A stretch of 64,000 bases of DNA from contig NC_088788.1 of NCBI RefSeq assembly GCF_949628265.1, positions 33,466,335 to 33,530,334 of the forward strand, written 5' to 3'. The position numbers were made by a program, and so were the translations under genes. Positions within the stretch are counted from its first letter, which is position 1. Every line of letters starts with the position of its first letter. This DNA comes from Cloeon dipterum (taxonomy: Eukaryota; Arthropoda; Insecta; Ephemeroptera; Baetidae). Below the pieces are notes generated by a model. It worked only from the letters and a program-made list of their open reading frames with translations, ran no database searches and was not told the DNA's origin. Positions 52,501 through 64,000 of this stretch are shown piece by piece.

Positions 52501-55500
52501 CTAACCACACTTGGTAGGCTTGCCTGCTAGAATGGTTTATTTACCATTCGTTATTGTTTGCGCATTCATTGGTGGGATTCACGAGGAAAGATAATTATGT
52601 ATAAAAGTTGACGCAATCCGATAGTAAATGCAATGTGTTGTGCTCCATTAAATACTAAGTAAGAGGCAATATTATATCTTTCGCCTTTCCTGATAGCTAT
52701 TATATACTATATCTGTGTGATACATCCGCAGAGGTCACTTACTAGAATCTAGTTATGTAGCAAAACGATCTCTCATTCAATTCAATTCATTTAATATATT
52801 TGTCTTTTAACATGGTAATGCATTCAGGTGCTTACAACTGAGGACTTCTTAATGCAACGTGTGGCTGGAATGATTGCCTCATTTTTTTTCAACGAAGATA
52901 TTTTGACACTGAATTTTCAATCAAAATTATAGGATTTGATAAAGGGGTTTTCCAAACAACCCGATTTAAAAAAAAAATACCTGTTTATTGATATACTTGT
53001 TATTATATTTATGCTATGGTAAAATTTGAATTCAAATCCGCTTTATGAAGATTATTATGGCTGAATATTATGGCTGAAGTTATTTTTGATCCGTGATTTT
53101 AACATTTGATTATTTGTTGCCCTCCTGTTGTCAAACTTTTGAATGATTCTTTTAGCTGTCAGTGCCCTTTTGGCTGGACACGTGGATGACCCATAACTGA
53201 AAAATCCTTGAACCTAAAACAGTTTGTTATTGTGCGTAATCGTTACAAAGCTTTACTTGTTAAAACCCCTTACAAAGTTTCTAGTGAAGACAATCGTTTT
53301 TATCCGCAATATTTTCGAACCCCAATAATCAAAGCTTTCAGGCCACGGCCTTAACAGATCATCCCAAGCCCCGTTTGAAAGAGATGATGAATCACGAGAT
53401 AAATAAATCTCAATAATATTGGTTGCATGCGATGCCCCTTGCGCACCGAAATAACAAGTGCAGCCTAAGTGCCCTATCCCAGCCGCCCGCTGTGCCGCTT
53501 TGGAGAGTGAAGGTCAGCGTTTAATATCAAAAGCTGCGCATGTAGTAAGTGTCATGTGTGCGATTTGCGCCAGTGTTAACCGAGCGCCAACGCGCGTGTC
53601 GGGCCTTCATGTATCCGCCGATCCCACTCGAGCCGTTGGTTTAGTCCACCATGTATGTTATACTACGCTTGGTTTTATTTTATCTTGCCGCTTGGTGAGC
53701 TGAACGCCAGCCAACGTATATAGAAAAGTGCATTAGAGTGACCTGCAGACAGGCCGAGCGGCTAGACGTGCCGCATTTTAGATCAAACTTTCACTTATTC
53801 GTCTGATTTCTGCGCTAAAACTCTTTCGATCGGGAATACAACATATAAACGGGCTGCGAGAGTTTAATTTATATATGGAGCTGCGGCTAGTATTCTTAGC
53901 GACACGTAAATTTCGGCGTTAATGGGCCAACAGGCAGAGGCAGCTTTTTGCATGCTTGTACCCAAATGACGCGTAAATTTACGGTCAGTACGCTTGGCTG
54001 TCAAAACGTTAAATAATTTACACGATAGTACGAGCAGCACGTGGAGGACGGGTTTTTATTTTACTGGAAAATGGTTTTATTTTAGGCAATAAAGGGAATT
54101 TAGGCAGGGCTTATCTTATAAAAGCTGGCCCATTTTGTGGCAATTAAAACAACTGTGCATATCGTTACTTGCAAATATTTTTTTCATTTACTATGAATCC
54201 GGTAGCAATAATATTCAACTCTATCTCATAAAATTTAAAAAAAGAGCGTGTTGACCAGTATTCAAGTTTGCAGACTCGTTTTCAAATTTTTTTTACAAAT
54301 GAAAAGTATTTTTTCATCTTAAAAATATATTAAAGGCATTTTCATTTCCATTTGGCAAACAAAAATTAAATTTATTGTTTCCTTAAAACAATGACTACCC
54401 AGATATTTGTAGATAACCAAAATAGGGAAAATCCATTAATAAGTGCACACGTTATCGGTATCACTGTCCTTATATGATGTAAACTTTATTCCCAACAGTT
54501 TTTTAAGCTCTAAAGAAAGCTGATAGCAGCCGTCACACAAGTGACATCCACGTGCGTCTCGTTTTCTTCCTCGTAGTATATTTTATAGTAGGAAATCGAT
54601 ATGGGGGAAAATGCGTCAGAAAATCTAGAAGCTACTCTTAACGCATTAATTAAAGTGATGTCAATAAGAGCTCGTCGTCGTCAAGCGTAAAATTAGTCTC
54701 GTCAACAGGGAGGAAATTTGGAGTCCCTGCTTTCCTCATCGACCTCGTTTTTTTTCTTATAATTATTGTTTGTAAGAAACTTTAGCAAAAATTTAAAAAC
54801 GTAAAGGAAAAGTAGAATGCGTGGAATTAATGATTCAAATATTGAAACGCAAAAAGATTACATATAGTAACTTAAAATCTCGCCTCAGCTTATCACGCCT
54901 TTTTACTGGTGTGCTCTTGAGTCGATATCTCACCCTCCGCTGGCCTTTGCCGCCATCGACGATTTCAAATTGCCCGCCTCTTGATTGATAAACATTATAG
55001 TGAAAAACATGTATTATGGCCCGCATGAAGTGTTCAACTACGTTAGCTGCTCTTTGGCATCACAGCGAAACGTTTCGAGATAGAAGCTCGTTATGCCATT
55101 GCGTCAGTGCAGTAATACTACTAGTGAGCACTGGCTGCATAGATCACATGCACGCACGGTGCCGATTTGTTTGCGCAGCCGAGCTTCTGTGAAAACACAA
55201 TCGTCAGTAGGTCACATCAAGCACTCATATTAGAGCGTACATGGCGAGTGACACAAATCTATTCACAGCATTTATTAGACACATATCGATTGTGCCGAGC
55301 CCCGATTGTATTTTGACTTTTAATTTATGCACCTGGGAGAATTGCTGTTTCGCATAAAGAGTCTAGTCACGTTAGCTAAATTGTAAGTTGGTTCGGGTTG
55401 GGGCTGTCGGTTGAAAACGCTATTTATTTAAACGCTGCTGACTGTTTCACTTTGAAATTCAGCATTCATTTGGCAAGCAATAGTCCTTTGCTCATGTGAC

Positions 55501-58500
55501 AAGTGATTTTTAACCGCCTCTCCATCTTCAAGCGCATTTTTAAATTTTTTTTGCTCTTTTTATCCCTGTCCTCTCGGACCGGGAAGGGCGCGCACTGCAC
55601 TAGCACGAATGCTGAAACCCGGGTCCCAATAAAACCACGAACGGATAACATGGGCGCACCAGGCCGCACAGAGACCCAGCCCACTCAAGGGCCACTTGCC
55701 TCCGCACCGAGGATTGCATTGAAATGCTAGACATTCGTCCCGTGAAGCCAAATCACGCATGCTGGAAAGGTGCAAACCAGCAAGTAGCGAGACAGACAAG
55801 AGTATTGCACTGAAATATTTTTGTGTGGAGTATTTTCCTTATTACTTATGCAGATCTGTTTGTATAATGAATAAATATAACTAGGCTGATCATCCTGACC
55901 TCTTGTACCTCAGTTTTTATTAAATTTAAGTGAAATTGACTTTTAGAGCCTCACATGAGTCAATTTTCAATATAAATATAAAAATTCGCATTTACAAAGG
56001 ATTCAAATATCAGGATTATTTGATTTATTTTACCGAAAAATAATTCCTATAATGTTTTATTTTAAATAAATCATGTTTGTTTTTGTTTAGTATATAGTTT
56101 TCATTTGAATCCTGGCTTTGTTTTACGCTCTGTGTCCGTTGTGCTCGTTGCGTAAACACTCGGTGATGCGAATGAAACAATGCCGTGCTTTATTGTGTCT
56201 CTGTAGAGCAGTGGCGGTGACAATTATTGTAAACATATTCGCAGAGGACCCCTCGTAACTTGTAAATACGAACACCAAGGCTGAACTTTGACTTATGCAT
56301 TCCCACTTGAGACCAAGACCGTGGGTTTTATTACTGGAGTATATCAAAAATAGATGAAAGGTCAAGCACCAAGTGATTTCCTAGAGGAAATCGATCCCAA
56401 AAACTGCCCAATAAAACGTCGCCCCTATAAATCGCCGCCCAACACGCTACATTTTGAGCGGGATTACAACCCTCTTGGCGCCGTCTCTCCGCGATAGTAA
56501 AAATGGACGACCCCTTCAACTGGAAATTTTATTACCCCCTAAGTTCCATTAATTTGACATCAAAATCCAATAATTCTTCTTCCTGGAAACTAACTCCTGA
56601 GTTGCCGAAACTACGAGCGTGTAATTCAATTCCGCAACACACGTGCCTTTCCTTGTTGCTGAAACTTTTCCATCGAAACACAACATGAACTGACGCGCGG
56701 TTCGGTTTCGCCCCGCAGCTTCCCTGGGCGCGAGCTGTTACCTAGCAAATATTATCACCGCCGTTTCCAGGCACTTTTCCCAGGATTTCCCAGGCGCTAA
56801 ATTTAAGCTTGAGCGACTCGACGACGTCTTTCGTCAGGTTGTGGGGGTAACAATCAAACGCGCTTGCGAAATGAAAGAATCGTGTTTTCGCGGCGCGCAT
56901 CTAAAAATAATGAGCTGCTGACATCGATTTTTGTCCCAAAATTCGCCACGGCCCAGCTCTGAACTGTACAAACCACCGTACCTGGGTAACAGTCGTAACA
57001 GACGTGACATGTTTTGTTCAAAATACAGAAACCTAGCTGCTCATAATTAACTCTGACGTCTTTGACGACTAAATCATGCCACGTATTAAATTCGCGAAGG
57101 TTGCTAGCTGTCTCATGAAATCAAAATTTTTATAGTGCCCATGTATATTTCATTCGCTTTAGAACAAAATTTAACAATGTCATTCTAAATATGGTGTCTC
57201 ACGGCAGTTTCAGAATTCATTTGAATAATTATTTAAAACACGCTTAGGAGGCCTGTTTCGATTCTAGTGTTCAAGGATACAGGGGGCAAATCTTGGACGT
57301 GTGAAATAAAACTAGCAAAGTTTAGCCTAATTGCTATCTAAGTTTTTCTAAGAAATTAGGCAGACCATTTTTCTTTTGAAATGTTAAAAATAAAAATTGA
57401 AATTATTTAAGTATTTAAGTCACCGAAAAATTGTAAAAAATCCTTTTCGCCTTTACTTGAAATACTATCTCAACTTTAGGCAAGAGAAAAAAATTTCCCT
57501 GGTTACCTGTTTAAACATTTGAGAAAATCAATTTGAGTGCTAATCAAGCAGCGACGAGCACTGTCTTTTTATTGGAAATCATGATTTATTACATTTGTAC
57601 ATCATTGGATAGATCGCGACGTGAGGAAACAAAATCATTGAAAACACCCTTTAATTTTTCAAGAAATTTAGCAAAACCTGAAATATAACTGCCTCGGTAC
57701 TGATTTTTTTCTCATCGTTGATATAAACTGCTGCTAAGTGTCCCAAACAATATAAATTCAATGAACTACTTACTAAGTCAACAGATGAAAAATAACGTTC
57801 TAATTGTTGGCATGAAAAGCTATTCTAGAAAACTTGTGCTATTTTTATAGGGAGATCAAATAATTATTTATTACAAATGCCCTGAAATTCTGCGAGCCCC
57901 GTTTTAGGCTCGGCTCCGCAGATAACCCTTCGATCAATATAACAACCCCTGATTACGCAACTATCTGATCCTTAAAGGCTTCAAGGAAGTTCTACAAGCT
58001 GAGTTTGACCCAATAACGAAACCACTCTTCGCTGTCTCAAAAGAGGTTTTTTATTTCAACCATACACAATGACATCATTCTATAGTTGTTACCGATTTAC
58101 AATAAAACGGAACGACCCGCGTGGCTCTTTTCCAGGACGAAACACGCGCGTCCTTGAATATTTATGGCCAGCAGGGCAAACTCAAGTGGTTTGGGGGGTG
58201 GCATCCACGCGCCCCTGGTCGATAGAGGGGAGCGGAAGCGCGAAATAGAAGTGGCGCTTAGCCGCGTGTGCAAATTTTCTGCGAGTTGGCCCGCGCGGCA
58301 AAAATGCGGCCGACCCTCCTCATTTCCTATGAATGGGGGACCTGCCCTTGCGCGCGCTGCTTCTGCGACGTTGGAAAGCCGCGTGGTGGTGCTCTCCTCA
58401 CGTGCCTTGCGGCCGCCGCGACCCCGAATCCAGCGCCCGGTTTCTCCGGGTGCCACTGCCATCTGCACCGCCAAACGCAAATCAGAACTGACACTTTTAA

Positions 58501-60911
58501 ATTTTCGACTCCATGCTTGCCCGCGCCCGCTGCTCGCGCGGTGATAAGATTAGCTAAAATTAAAAGAGCCTTGAAAGCAACTCCTCGCGTGTAACCGTCG
58601 TTTTCTGCACGTGACCTCTTTTTTGTCCATCGGGGATATCCTTTCACCCAGGCGGGATGACGTGGTCTTTCCCTCATTTTGAAAAGCACCAGACAAGGTC
58701 GAATGGCACTGGAATTTATGTACTTTTTCTCGTCAGTAAAAAATATCCATTTTTGGGCATTTTATTTTACTATCCAGATTCCTCAAAATAAAAACTAAAA
58801 GTTTTCAACGGTAAAAAATGAATGATTACCATCATTTTCAGGCTTGTTAATACAAATGAATGAGTTTTTTATGAGTTTGGAGGAAAACTATACGTCAATC
58901 ATGAATAATTAAAAAAATCGCCAACCAGCTTATTACGAATAGTTCTTTATTTTAAAGCAAAATTTAATCGAACAGCCATTTACATCTTAAATCTATTTTC
59001 GTGGGTGAGTGCAATGGTAACAATCTGAGAATGACTTTAGGATAAGACCGCACATTACGATAAATAATAATCCGCATCCTTGAGGTAGGCAACGCTCGCG
59101 AGTACACATAATAATATTACAGAACGTTTGAGATGGAATGAGACGAAAATCGGTGCGCTCTAATGATATGGATTGATGCAACAAGCAAATCGTGGCTTGA
59201 TAAAACTCGATAAGACCGATTTTAGACGGTTCTTGTCTCCGAGGCGACAGTGTAGATCCCAGGTGCGACCCACCATGATGTGCTGCAGCGGGCAGTACCG
59301 CAACCACCAACCCCAAATCCCGACCCATAACCAGCACCAGCATGCGTGCCACTATCAGCAGGGCATGCACTGCTGCGCCGCGTGCATCCAGATGGCCATC
59401 CGCTATCACGAGCACCTGGAGATGCAATGGTCCGCCCCTGTACCCTTTGCCCCTGACCCAGATTGCGTGCCTCATTTTCTAACAATTATTTTCGCCTCTT
59501 GTGCTTGCAGGAATTCTGAACGACGCAAGGAAAAATCGAGGGATGCTGCAAGATGCCGCCGTGGACGAGAGACGGAAATCTTCACCTCCCTGGCGCAGGC
59601 CCTGCCGCTGGCCCCTGGAAGCTGCAACACCCTGGACAAAGCCTCAGTGATGCGCCTCACCATCTCCTATCTCAAAGCACGGAGAGTGGCCGAACTTGGT
59701 GAGAATGGCCAATCTAAAATCTCAGTTACATAAGAGCACTTGCGGGAAAATTTGGCAAGATTAGAGATTAATTGTTTGAATAAATCACTCATATTTAAGA
59801 AACTGAGAGGGAAATGATTTGTCAATAAATTCTTATGTCATTTTTAATTGCAGTTCCAACCAGAAGTCTGGCAGTCACTGGTGGAGCAGATGGTGAATTT
59901 CTGCAAGCACTGCAAGGCTTCTTGCTCGTGGTTTCGTCGGACGGTGACATGGTTTTCCTTTCGGAGAATGTTAGTCAACACTTAGGATTATCCCAAGTGA
60001 GTATAGCAAACAAACATCCTCTCAAGAGACTGTACATTTACTGCCGTGCTCGTCTCTCTACTCCTTCCCTCATCGGCCATTAAGGCGACTCGCATGCGTG
60101 TAATTGGCGGTAACTGGATTGCGATTTTGGGCGTTATGCAAATTTCTCATGGAACACGTTTGGAACGCCCACAAGTGCACGCGAATATTCATTATGCAGG
60201 CTTATATTGAATGTAATTTTGCCGTTTACGCAGATGGATCTGATGGGGAACAGCATTTTCGAATTCAGCCATCCATGCGACCACGACGAACTGCGAGAAG
60301 TGTTGGGGCTCGCCAAGAGCGGGAACAAGGCCAGCTCCAAATCAGTGGCGCCAAAAGAGTCACTGCTGCCCCAGTCGTTTTTCCTGCGAATGAAGTGCAC
60401 CCTCACTACCAAAGGCAGAAACGTTAACCTGAAATCTGCCTCTTACAAAGTATGCTCAGTTACAAAGTCGGTGGTTAATTAATAAATGATAAACCTCTTG
60501 ATCAGGTCATTCACTGCACCGGACACGTACTCCGCAAACCAAGGATTAAAGAGGAGGTGGACGATGGCCACAGTTCGAGCAGTAATAAGAAGCGCGAGAG
60601 CTCTGCCAAAGATGACCCATTGCAGAGGTGCTTGGTTGCAATTGGAGAACCGATTCCTCACCCAGCCAACATTGAAATCCCGTTGGACAAACAAACCTTC
60701 CTCAGCAAACACTCTCTCGACATGAAGTTTACTTACGCTGATGACAAGTATGCTAAGAATTTCCAATTGGAAATTTTATAATTTTAAATTTGATTTTTTT
60801 GCAGTATTGGGGAGTTCCTCGGCTACGACCCTGATGACCTGATCGACCGATCTTTCTTTGAGTTCCATCATGCTCTGGACCACGAGATCATCCACAAGGG
60901 CTTCAAAAATT
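37548..60911 (+). CDS. sima: HIF-1-alpha homologue (similar), N-terminal bHLH-PAS part, continues past window
   Basis: Oxygen-regulated bHLH-PAS transcription factor that pairs with ARNT/Tango. Exons seen: 37548-37597, 59511-59698, 59854-59996, 60234-60449, 60506-60747, 60805-60911; phases agree. Exon 1 encodes [17 protein letters not shown] and ends AG|GTACAT; it joins in frame to [20 protein letters not shown], which reproduces the insect Sima [22 protein letters not shown] basic region. Helices follow with [15 protein letters not shown] (bHLH about 18-78). PAS-A about 90-200 includes [34 protein letters not shown] and [33 protein letters not shown] starts with [22 protein letters not shown] and HALDHEI. 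The last visible exon stops in phase 1; the rest of PAS-B, the oxygen-dependent degradation domain and the transactivation domain lie beyond base 64000. The exon 1 to exon 2 link across 21.9 kb is inferred from phase and homology. Confidence 0.88.
40968..41060. mobile_element. MITE-like element, family 1 copy C, truncated
   Basis: Begins with the family terminus AGAGGTTTCAGCC and continues with GGCGGCGGCTAGCTGAAAC and GGCTCGGCTGAG. It is in the same orientation as copy A. The right terminus and a target duplication are not found, so this is a fragment of about 95 bp. Confidence 0.55.
45999..46152. mobile_element. MITE-like element, family 1 copy D, internally deleted
   Basis: Starts AGAGGTCTCAGCC and ends AAATCTCGCGGCTGAGATT. 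The interior contains GTGGGTCACATGGGCGGCCGC and CCCGCCAGCCGCTGCCTTAAATCTCG, which match copy B at 24885-25090, but the central part is missing, leaving about 154 bp. The last bases of the right end are degraded and no clear target duplication is visible. Confidence 0.7.
46337..46344. promoter_or_regulatory. Palindromic CRE/ATF site in sima intron 1
   Basis: Exact TGACGTCA. It is a sequence match only, and is listed because two further copies lie around the sima start (37336, 38034). Confidence 0.3.
48034..48041 (+). promoter_or_regulatory. Candidate intronic TATA box (sima intron 1)
   Basis: TATAAAAA follows a GC-rich patch with repeated GCTCGCTCG/GAGCGAGCG at 47895-48028. A core promoter here could start an alternative sima transcript. 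No coding first exon with a convincing donor is seen downstream, so this remains a weak candidate. Confidence 0.3.
59275..59698 (+). CDS. sima: Candidate alternative first exon of sima with Cys/His-rich N-terminus
   Basis: The frame of the bHLH exon stays open upstream of its acceptor for more than 100 codons. An ATG at 59275, in context CCCACCATGATG (strong initiation context), would add 78 residues in frame before [11 protein letters not shown]. The extension starts [10 protein letters not shown] and is rich in Cys and His ([18 protein letters not shown]) with GC-ending codons typical of coding DNA over about the first 60 codons. The last part spans the pyrimidine tract of the normal acceptor (59490-59510). 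It would come from a promoter inside intron 1. Part of it could instead be a separate exon. The sequence is not recognised from other HIF proteins. Confidence 0.4.
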
Positions 60912-63900
60912 GTGAGTTTTAGCCATGCATTTATTTGTCTTGTGGTTAGGGTTCCATTAATTGTAAAAAGTGGCACAGATTAGTTTGCAAACAAGTTAAA
61001 ATTGATGTTTACACGCTGCCTAATTAAAAATTTCTTAAAATAGAATTATATCTTAAAACATGCTTTGTACATATGCTATTTTAATTAGGTAGTGTTTTTT
61101 CCTTCCGAGTAAACACAAAATAAATTTATCATAGCGTGTTTACCAGCTCTATCTCTTTTGATGATCACTGCAAAGGACAATTTTATATTTATTGTTTGCA
61201 AAAAAATGGCATTGAGTGCCAGAAATCTTAAAATTGTGTTAGCATGTGTTTAGAAAGTGACAAGTTGAATTTGGACTCGTTTGAGAAATTGTAGACTCTA
61301 ATTTAGACTGGCATACACTTACACTAGCTGAGGCATTTTTTCGGGGGGACCCAACGCTCTAAATTTATCTCCCTTCTAAATCCGTCGTGATTGCTAAACA
61401 GGATGGTTGCAAAAAAATTGATACTTTTTATAGTCTTGTTGCATAATCAAATGTTGGTCAATCGAAAATGAAAAGCAAGTGGCTGAACTTGGATCTACGT
61501 TCCAGATTTCTCTTTTACTTATAATCCTAACAGTGATTTTTCTGATAAAAACATGTCTACTGATAAAGTACCTCTTTAAGTCACGTGCCAACTTTTGCAC
61601 GAATTCAAGGTAGATCGTGCTTTTGGCACCAATCAAAAGTGGGGGCGTGGACGGGCGAGCTGCACCGTGTACTAGCAGCAGCATCAGTGGCCCTTGAAGT
61701 CACTTGGCGGCTCACCGATTCCTGCGCTGCTAGCTATTCTGGGACCTTTGTCGACCGACGAATCACAATATTCGATCTTGTCAATTGCCTCCACTCGCTC
61801 ACGCCGTCTTTGATAAACTTTCAGCCAAATTAAAAGCTATCTGCGTGCGCCTCGGAGGAATTAGTGGCTCTGGGCACGCGATCCAACCTTGCGTTTAACA
61901 TGCTTTGTCGGGAGTAGAATATTCCGGCAATACTGATGCGAGGAGTCCGTGTCTGTACTCCAGCTTGCAGCAGGTCATGCCCTGCGCAGAGTCGGCCGAC
62001 ACATACTGCCGTGAGCACCTAACTAAAAATAAATATTTTACGGGTGGCGAGATTCAACAGCTGCACTGGTTCCCCTGTTTTTGGCAAGCTGAGAGATTCT
62101 AGATGTGTGCTGACACAAACTAATCTAGCGGCACACTGCGCCCGAGTGATGACGAAAAGGCCGTTGAACCCGCTCGCGCGAGAAATCATAATGATAATAA
62201 TTCGCCTCTGAATCAGGGCGATCAAAGTGAGGAATTTTCGCAGCATCCCTTTAGTAGTAAATTATGTTGTTGGCACGCAATGAATAGCAAGCGCCATGTG
62301 CGACGCGGCCGACTTTTCTAGTAGTCATCCATCACGAAGAGCTAAAACTTTGTGTAGAGCTCACTGAGTCATTAAAGGGGTCGGAATCGTCTCGACTTTT
62401 GCATCTTGGTTCCAATCCACATTTTGAGTCGCAGCATTAAAATGCGGTGAAAACAATAGGCTGGGCTTCTCAAATAAAATATCGTTCCTACCTCATCTGT
62501 TTTTTTAGTCTCAATAATTACACAATCGTCTGGTCCGCATCCAAATGAAATCTCCTTCGATCAGGCGTCAGGTTTCTATTATTTGAATCGGCCCCGAGAT
62601 TATTCTGGCACACAATGAGTGTGCTAAATCGGCGACTTTTTCAAGCCATCAATTCATTGGAACCGCGATGATGGTAATAATACACGGCAATAAAACGTTC
62701 AGGCCCGTCGGTGGAAGGCGCAAAAGAAGAACGGCGTGCACCAGTTGAAATTTAGTGCTGCCAGCGAGAGTGAGAGAGTGCGATTCGAAAACAGCCTGCC
62801 TGCCTGTACACGCACCCGTTTTACGACGGTCTACTGCTGGTGCTCTGTGCTCTCAGCAACCACCCAATTCGAAAGCGAAACGGGTGGCCCATTCGAGAGA
62901 TCATACGATTTTGCAAATATTCGAGTCAAGCGCCGACGCACACCGAAATAATTTAACGGCTGGTTCAAAATAAATTCGGCGACCACGCGCGCACGCACTT
63001 TTTTTTAATTCGGTGAAGCCTAGAGACGTCCCGCGGCGGCCTACGTGCTCATCTTCTCTCTATTATTTGTTTACTTTCACTCTTGAAGAAGCGGCGACCA
63101 CCGGCAGCTTTAATGGCCGGCCGACCGGTTCACGCAATCGCGCGGCATGTGCACCGTTTCATACTGCACTTTAGCCATCCGGATCCGATTTCACCTCTGG
63201 ACAGCGACGGCTGGTGCCGGGGGCTGTTTTTCGGGTCGGTCATCAACCCTCGCTGCGGGTTTATCTCTCTAGAGAACGCTCGTGCAATGGCTCGTAAAGA
63301 TAGAGCTCGGTCGGTGCTGCTGCTGCTGGCTCCAGCCACGGCCGGGAAATTGGATTTGGGCCACGCGACAAATAAAACAATCAATCTCTTTTCTTTTGCA
63401 TTATTATCCGCGCGTCTTGTTGCGAGCTATCCCAGGAATTTTAAGCACTTCGCAAGCCACAAGTTGCGACGCTTTACGCCTTCTGATCCGGAACTATATA
63501 GCAATTTGCCTTGCTAAGCATTCGATTCATCACTGTCAGCTGGGGCAAATCAACACGTTGCATTGAGCACCCCGGTAGAAACTATTAGCGAACTTCTTGC
63601 CATTCTTCCGCCACCCGGTCTCGCACTTAATAAATTATACTCGCCTGCCTGCGGGGGATCAACGCTCTGTTTGCGAGTAATAGGCTTTATTTCGCGAATA
63701 AATCTTCCTTAACAAGCTTCCGGCATGAAATACAACCTGAAATGAAATGTCAAGTTAGTTGCGGTGTAGCGTGCTTTCTTTTTGAGGCTAACTTTGGGCT
63801 TCTTGGTCTCTGCGGAGCTTTTGGGCAGAGAAGAATGGTGCTGTTTCCTTTTTCTCTGAGTGTGTCGCACAAAAATTGTTCTTTTTCACGGCTGCTCCGC

Positions 63901-64000
63901 CGTTTCAATTCTGTTCAGGCCCATTCAAAGCCAAAAAATGAAGCGCGAGAATGCGAGCTTTGCATCATTAAAGAAAATAGGATAGTTTTTGTTTATTTTT
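60912..64000 (+). other. sima intron continuing to the window edge
   Basis: No exon for the end of PAS-B is found in these 3.1 kb, so the intron extends beyond the window. Contains a GC-rich stretch at 62700-63520 with an open frame of 144 codons (63083-63517, starting at TTG, not ATG) that has no recognisable features. Confidence 0.5.

Larger units (their letters stand above)
37598..59510 (+). other. 21.9 kb first intron of sima
   Basis: No other gene is recognisable on either strand. Landmarks: CRE sites TGACGTCA at 38034 and 46337; two family 1 MITE copies (40968 and 45999); a TATAAAAA at 48034-48041 downstream of a GC-rich, CGCTCG-repeating patch (47880-48020); GC-rich patches near 40180-40650, 46680-47150, 53450-53700 and 58150-58600, the last open in several frames on both strands. 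Such patches in a long first intron of a regulated transcription factor could be enhancers or alternative promoters, but only sequence composition supports that. Confidence 0.5.

Noticed and set aside
58164..58544. 126-codon plus-strand and 127-codon minus-strand open frames over the same bases
   Set aside because: Overlapping frames in a GC-rich patch are expected by chance because stops are AT-rich; no family is recognisable.
63083..63517. 144-codon plus-strand open frame
   Set aside because: Begins at TTG, lacks recognisable features and lies in a GC-rich stretch of the sima intron. It does not resemble the expected PAS-B continuation.

Overview
The window looks like a piece of a compact arthropod, probably insect, nuclear genome. 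Protein-coding genes are cut by many GT-AG introns, a large share of them only about 50-85 nt. Intergenic and long-intron DNA is AT-rich with scattered GC-rich patches. The gene set fits an insect: a ZAD-type zinc-finger-associated domain and a HIF-1alpha/Sima protein with the insect-like [22 protein letters not shown] start of its bHLH. I saw no bacterial, plasmid, phage or organellar features. The exact order is not determinable from sequence alone.

Layout. (1) 276-7719, minus: the 5' half of an SLC4 anion exchanger (Ae2/AE type), N-terminal cytoplasmic domain only; the membrane domain lies off the left edge. Its first coding exon, with a short uORF, is separated from the next by a 5 kb intron. 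(2) About 7.8-14.1 kb: AT-rich non-coding DNA. (3) 14359-14852, plus: a 111-residue ZAD-domain protein sitting among diverged copies of a local repeat (14.08-16.0 kb). (4) 16452-18829, plus: a PUSL1-like TruA pseudouridine synthase directly followed by a DUSP19-like phosphatase domain. No in-frame ATG precedes the phosphatase domain, and a splice acceptor 13 nt downstream of the obvious one joins both domains into one 504-codon reading frame. (5) 19360-26562, minus: a complete 25-exon GCN2 kinase (1564 aa in my model). (6) 28406-35932, plus: a complete 23-exon ACF1/BAZ1A chromatin-remodelling subunit (1468 aa), with a candidate shorter isoform that lacks the bromodomain. (7) 36394-37132, minus: a 4-exon PIGH (188 aa). 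(8) 37548-60911 and beyond, plus: the HIF-1alpha homologue sima, whose first coding exon is divergent from PIGH and is separated by a 21.9 kb intron from the bHLH and PAS exons; the gene continues off the right edge.

The exon models for Pusl1-Dusp19, Gcn2, Acf1 and Pigh were built by hand from reading frames and splice dinucleotides, and each sums to a multiple of three. The genes do not form an operon. They are ordinary neighbours, arranged convergently (Pusl1-Dusp19/Gcn2, Acf1/Pigh) or divergently (Gcn2/Acf1, Pigh/sima). Gcn2 (amino-acid stress), sima (hypoxia) and the phosphatase are all stress-signalling proteins, but nothing in the sequence links them functionally.

Mobile DNA: one family of small non-autonomous elements with AGAGGTCTCAGCC-like ends has four copies (2.2, 24.8, 41.0 and 46.0 kb). 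One copy has a perfect 10-bp target duplication. A second, unrelated inverted-repeat element flanked by TTAA lies between Gcn2 and Acf1. The points most worth a second look are the Pusl1-Dusp19 fusion with its dual-coded exon, a Cys/His-rich alternative N-terminus for Sima, the in-frame GC-AG intron and 25-codon cassette exon of the anion exchanger, and the bromodomain-less Acf1 isoform.
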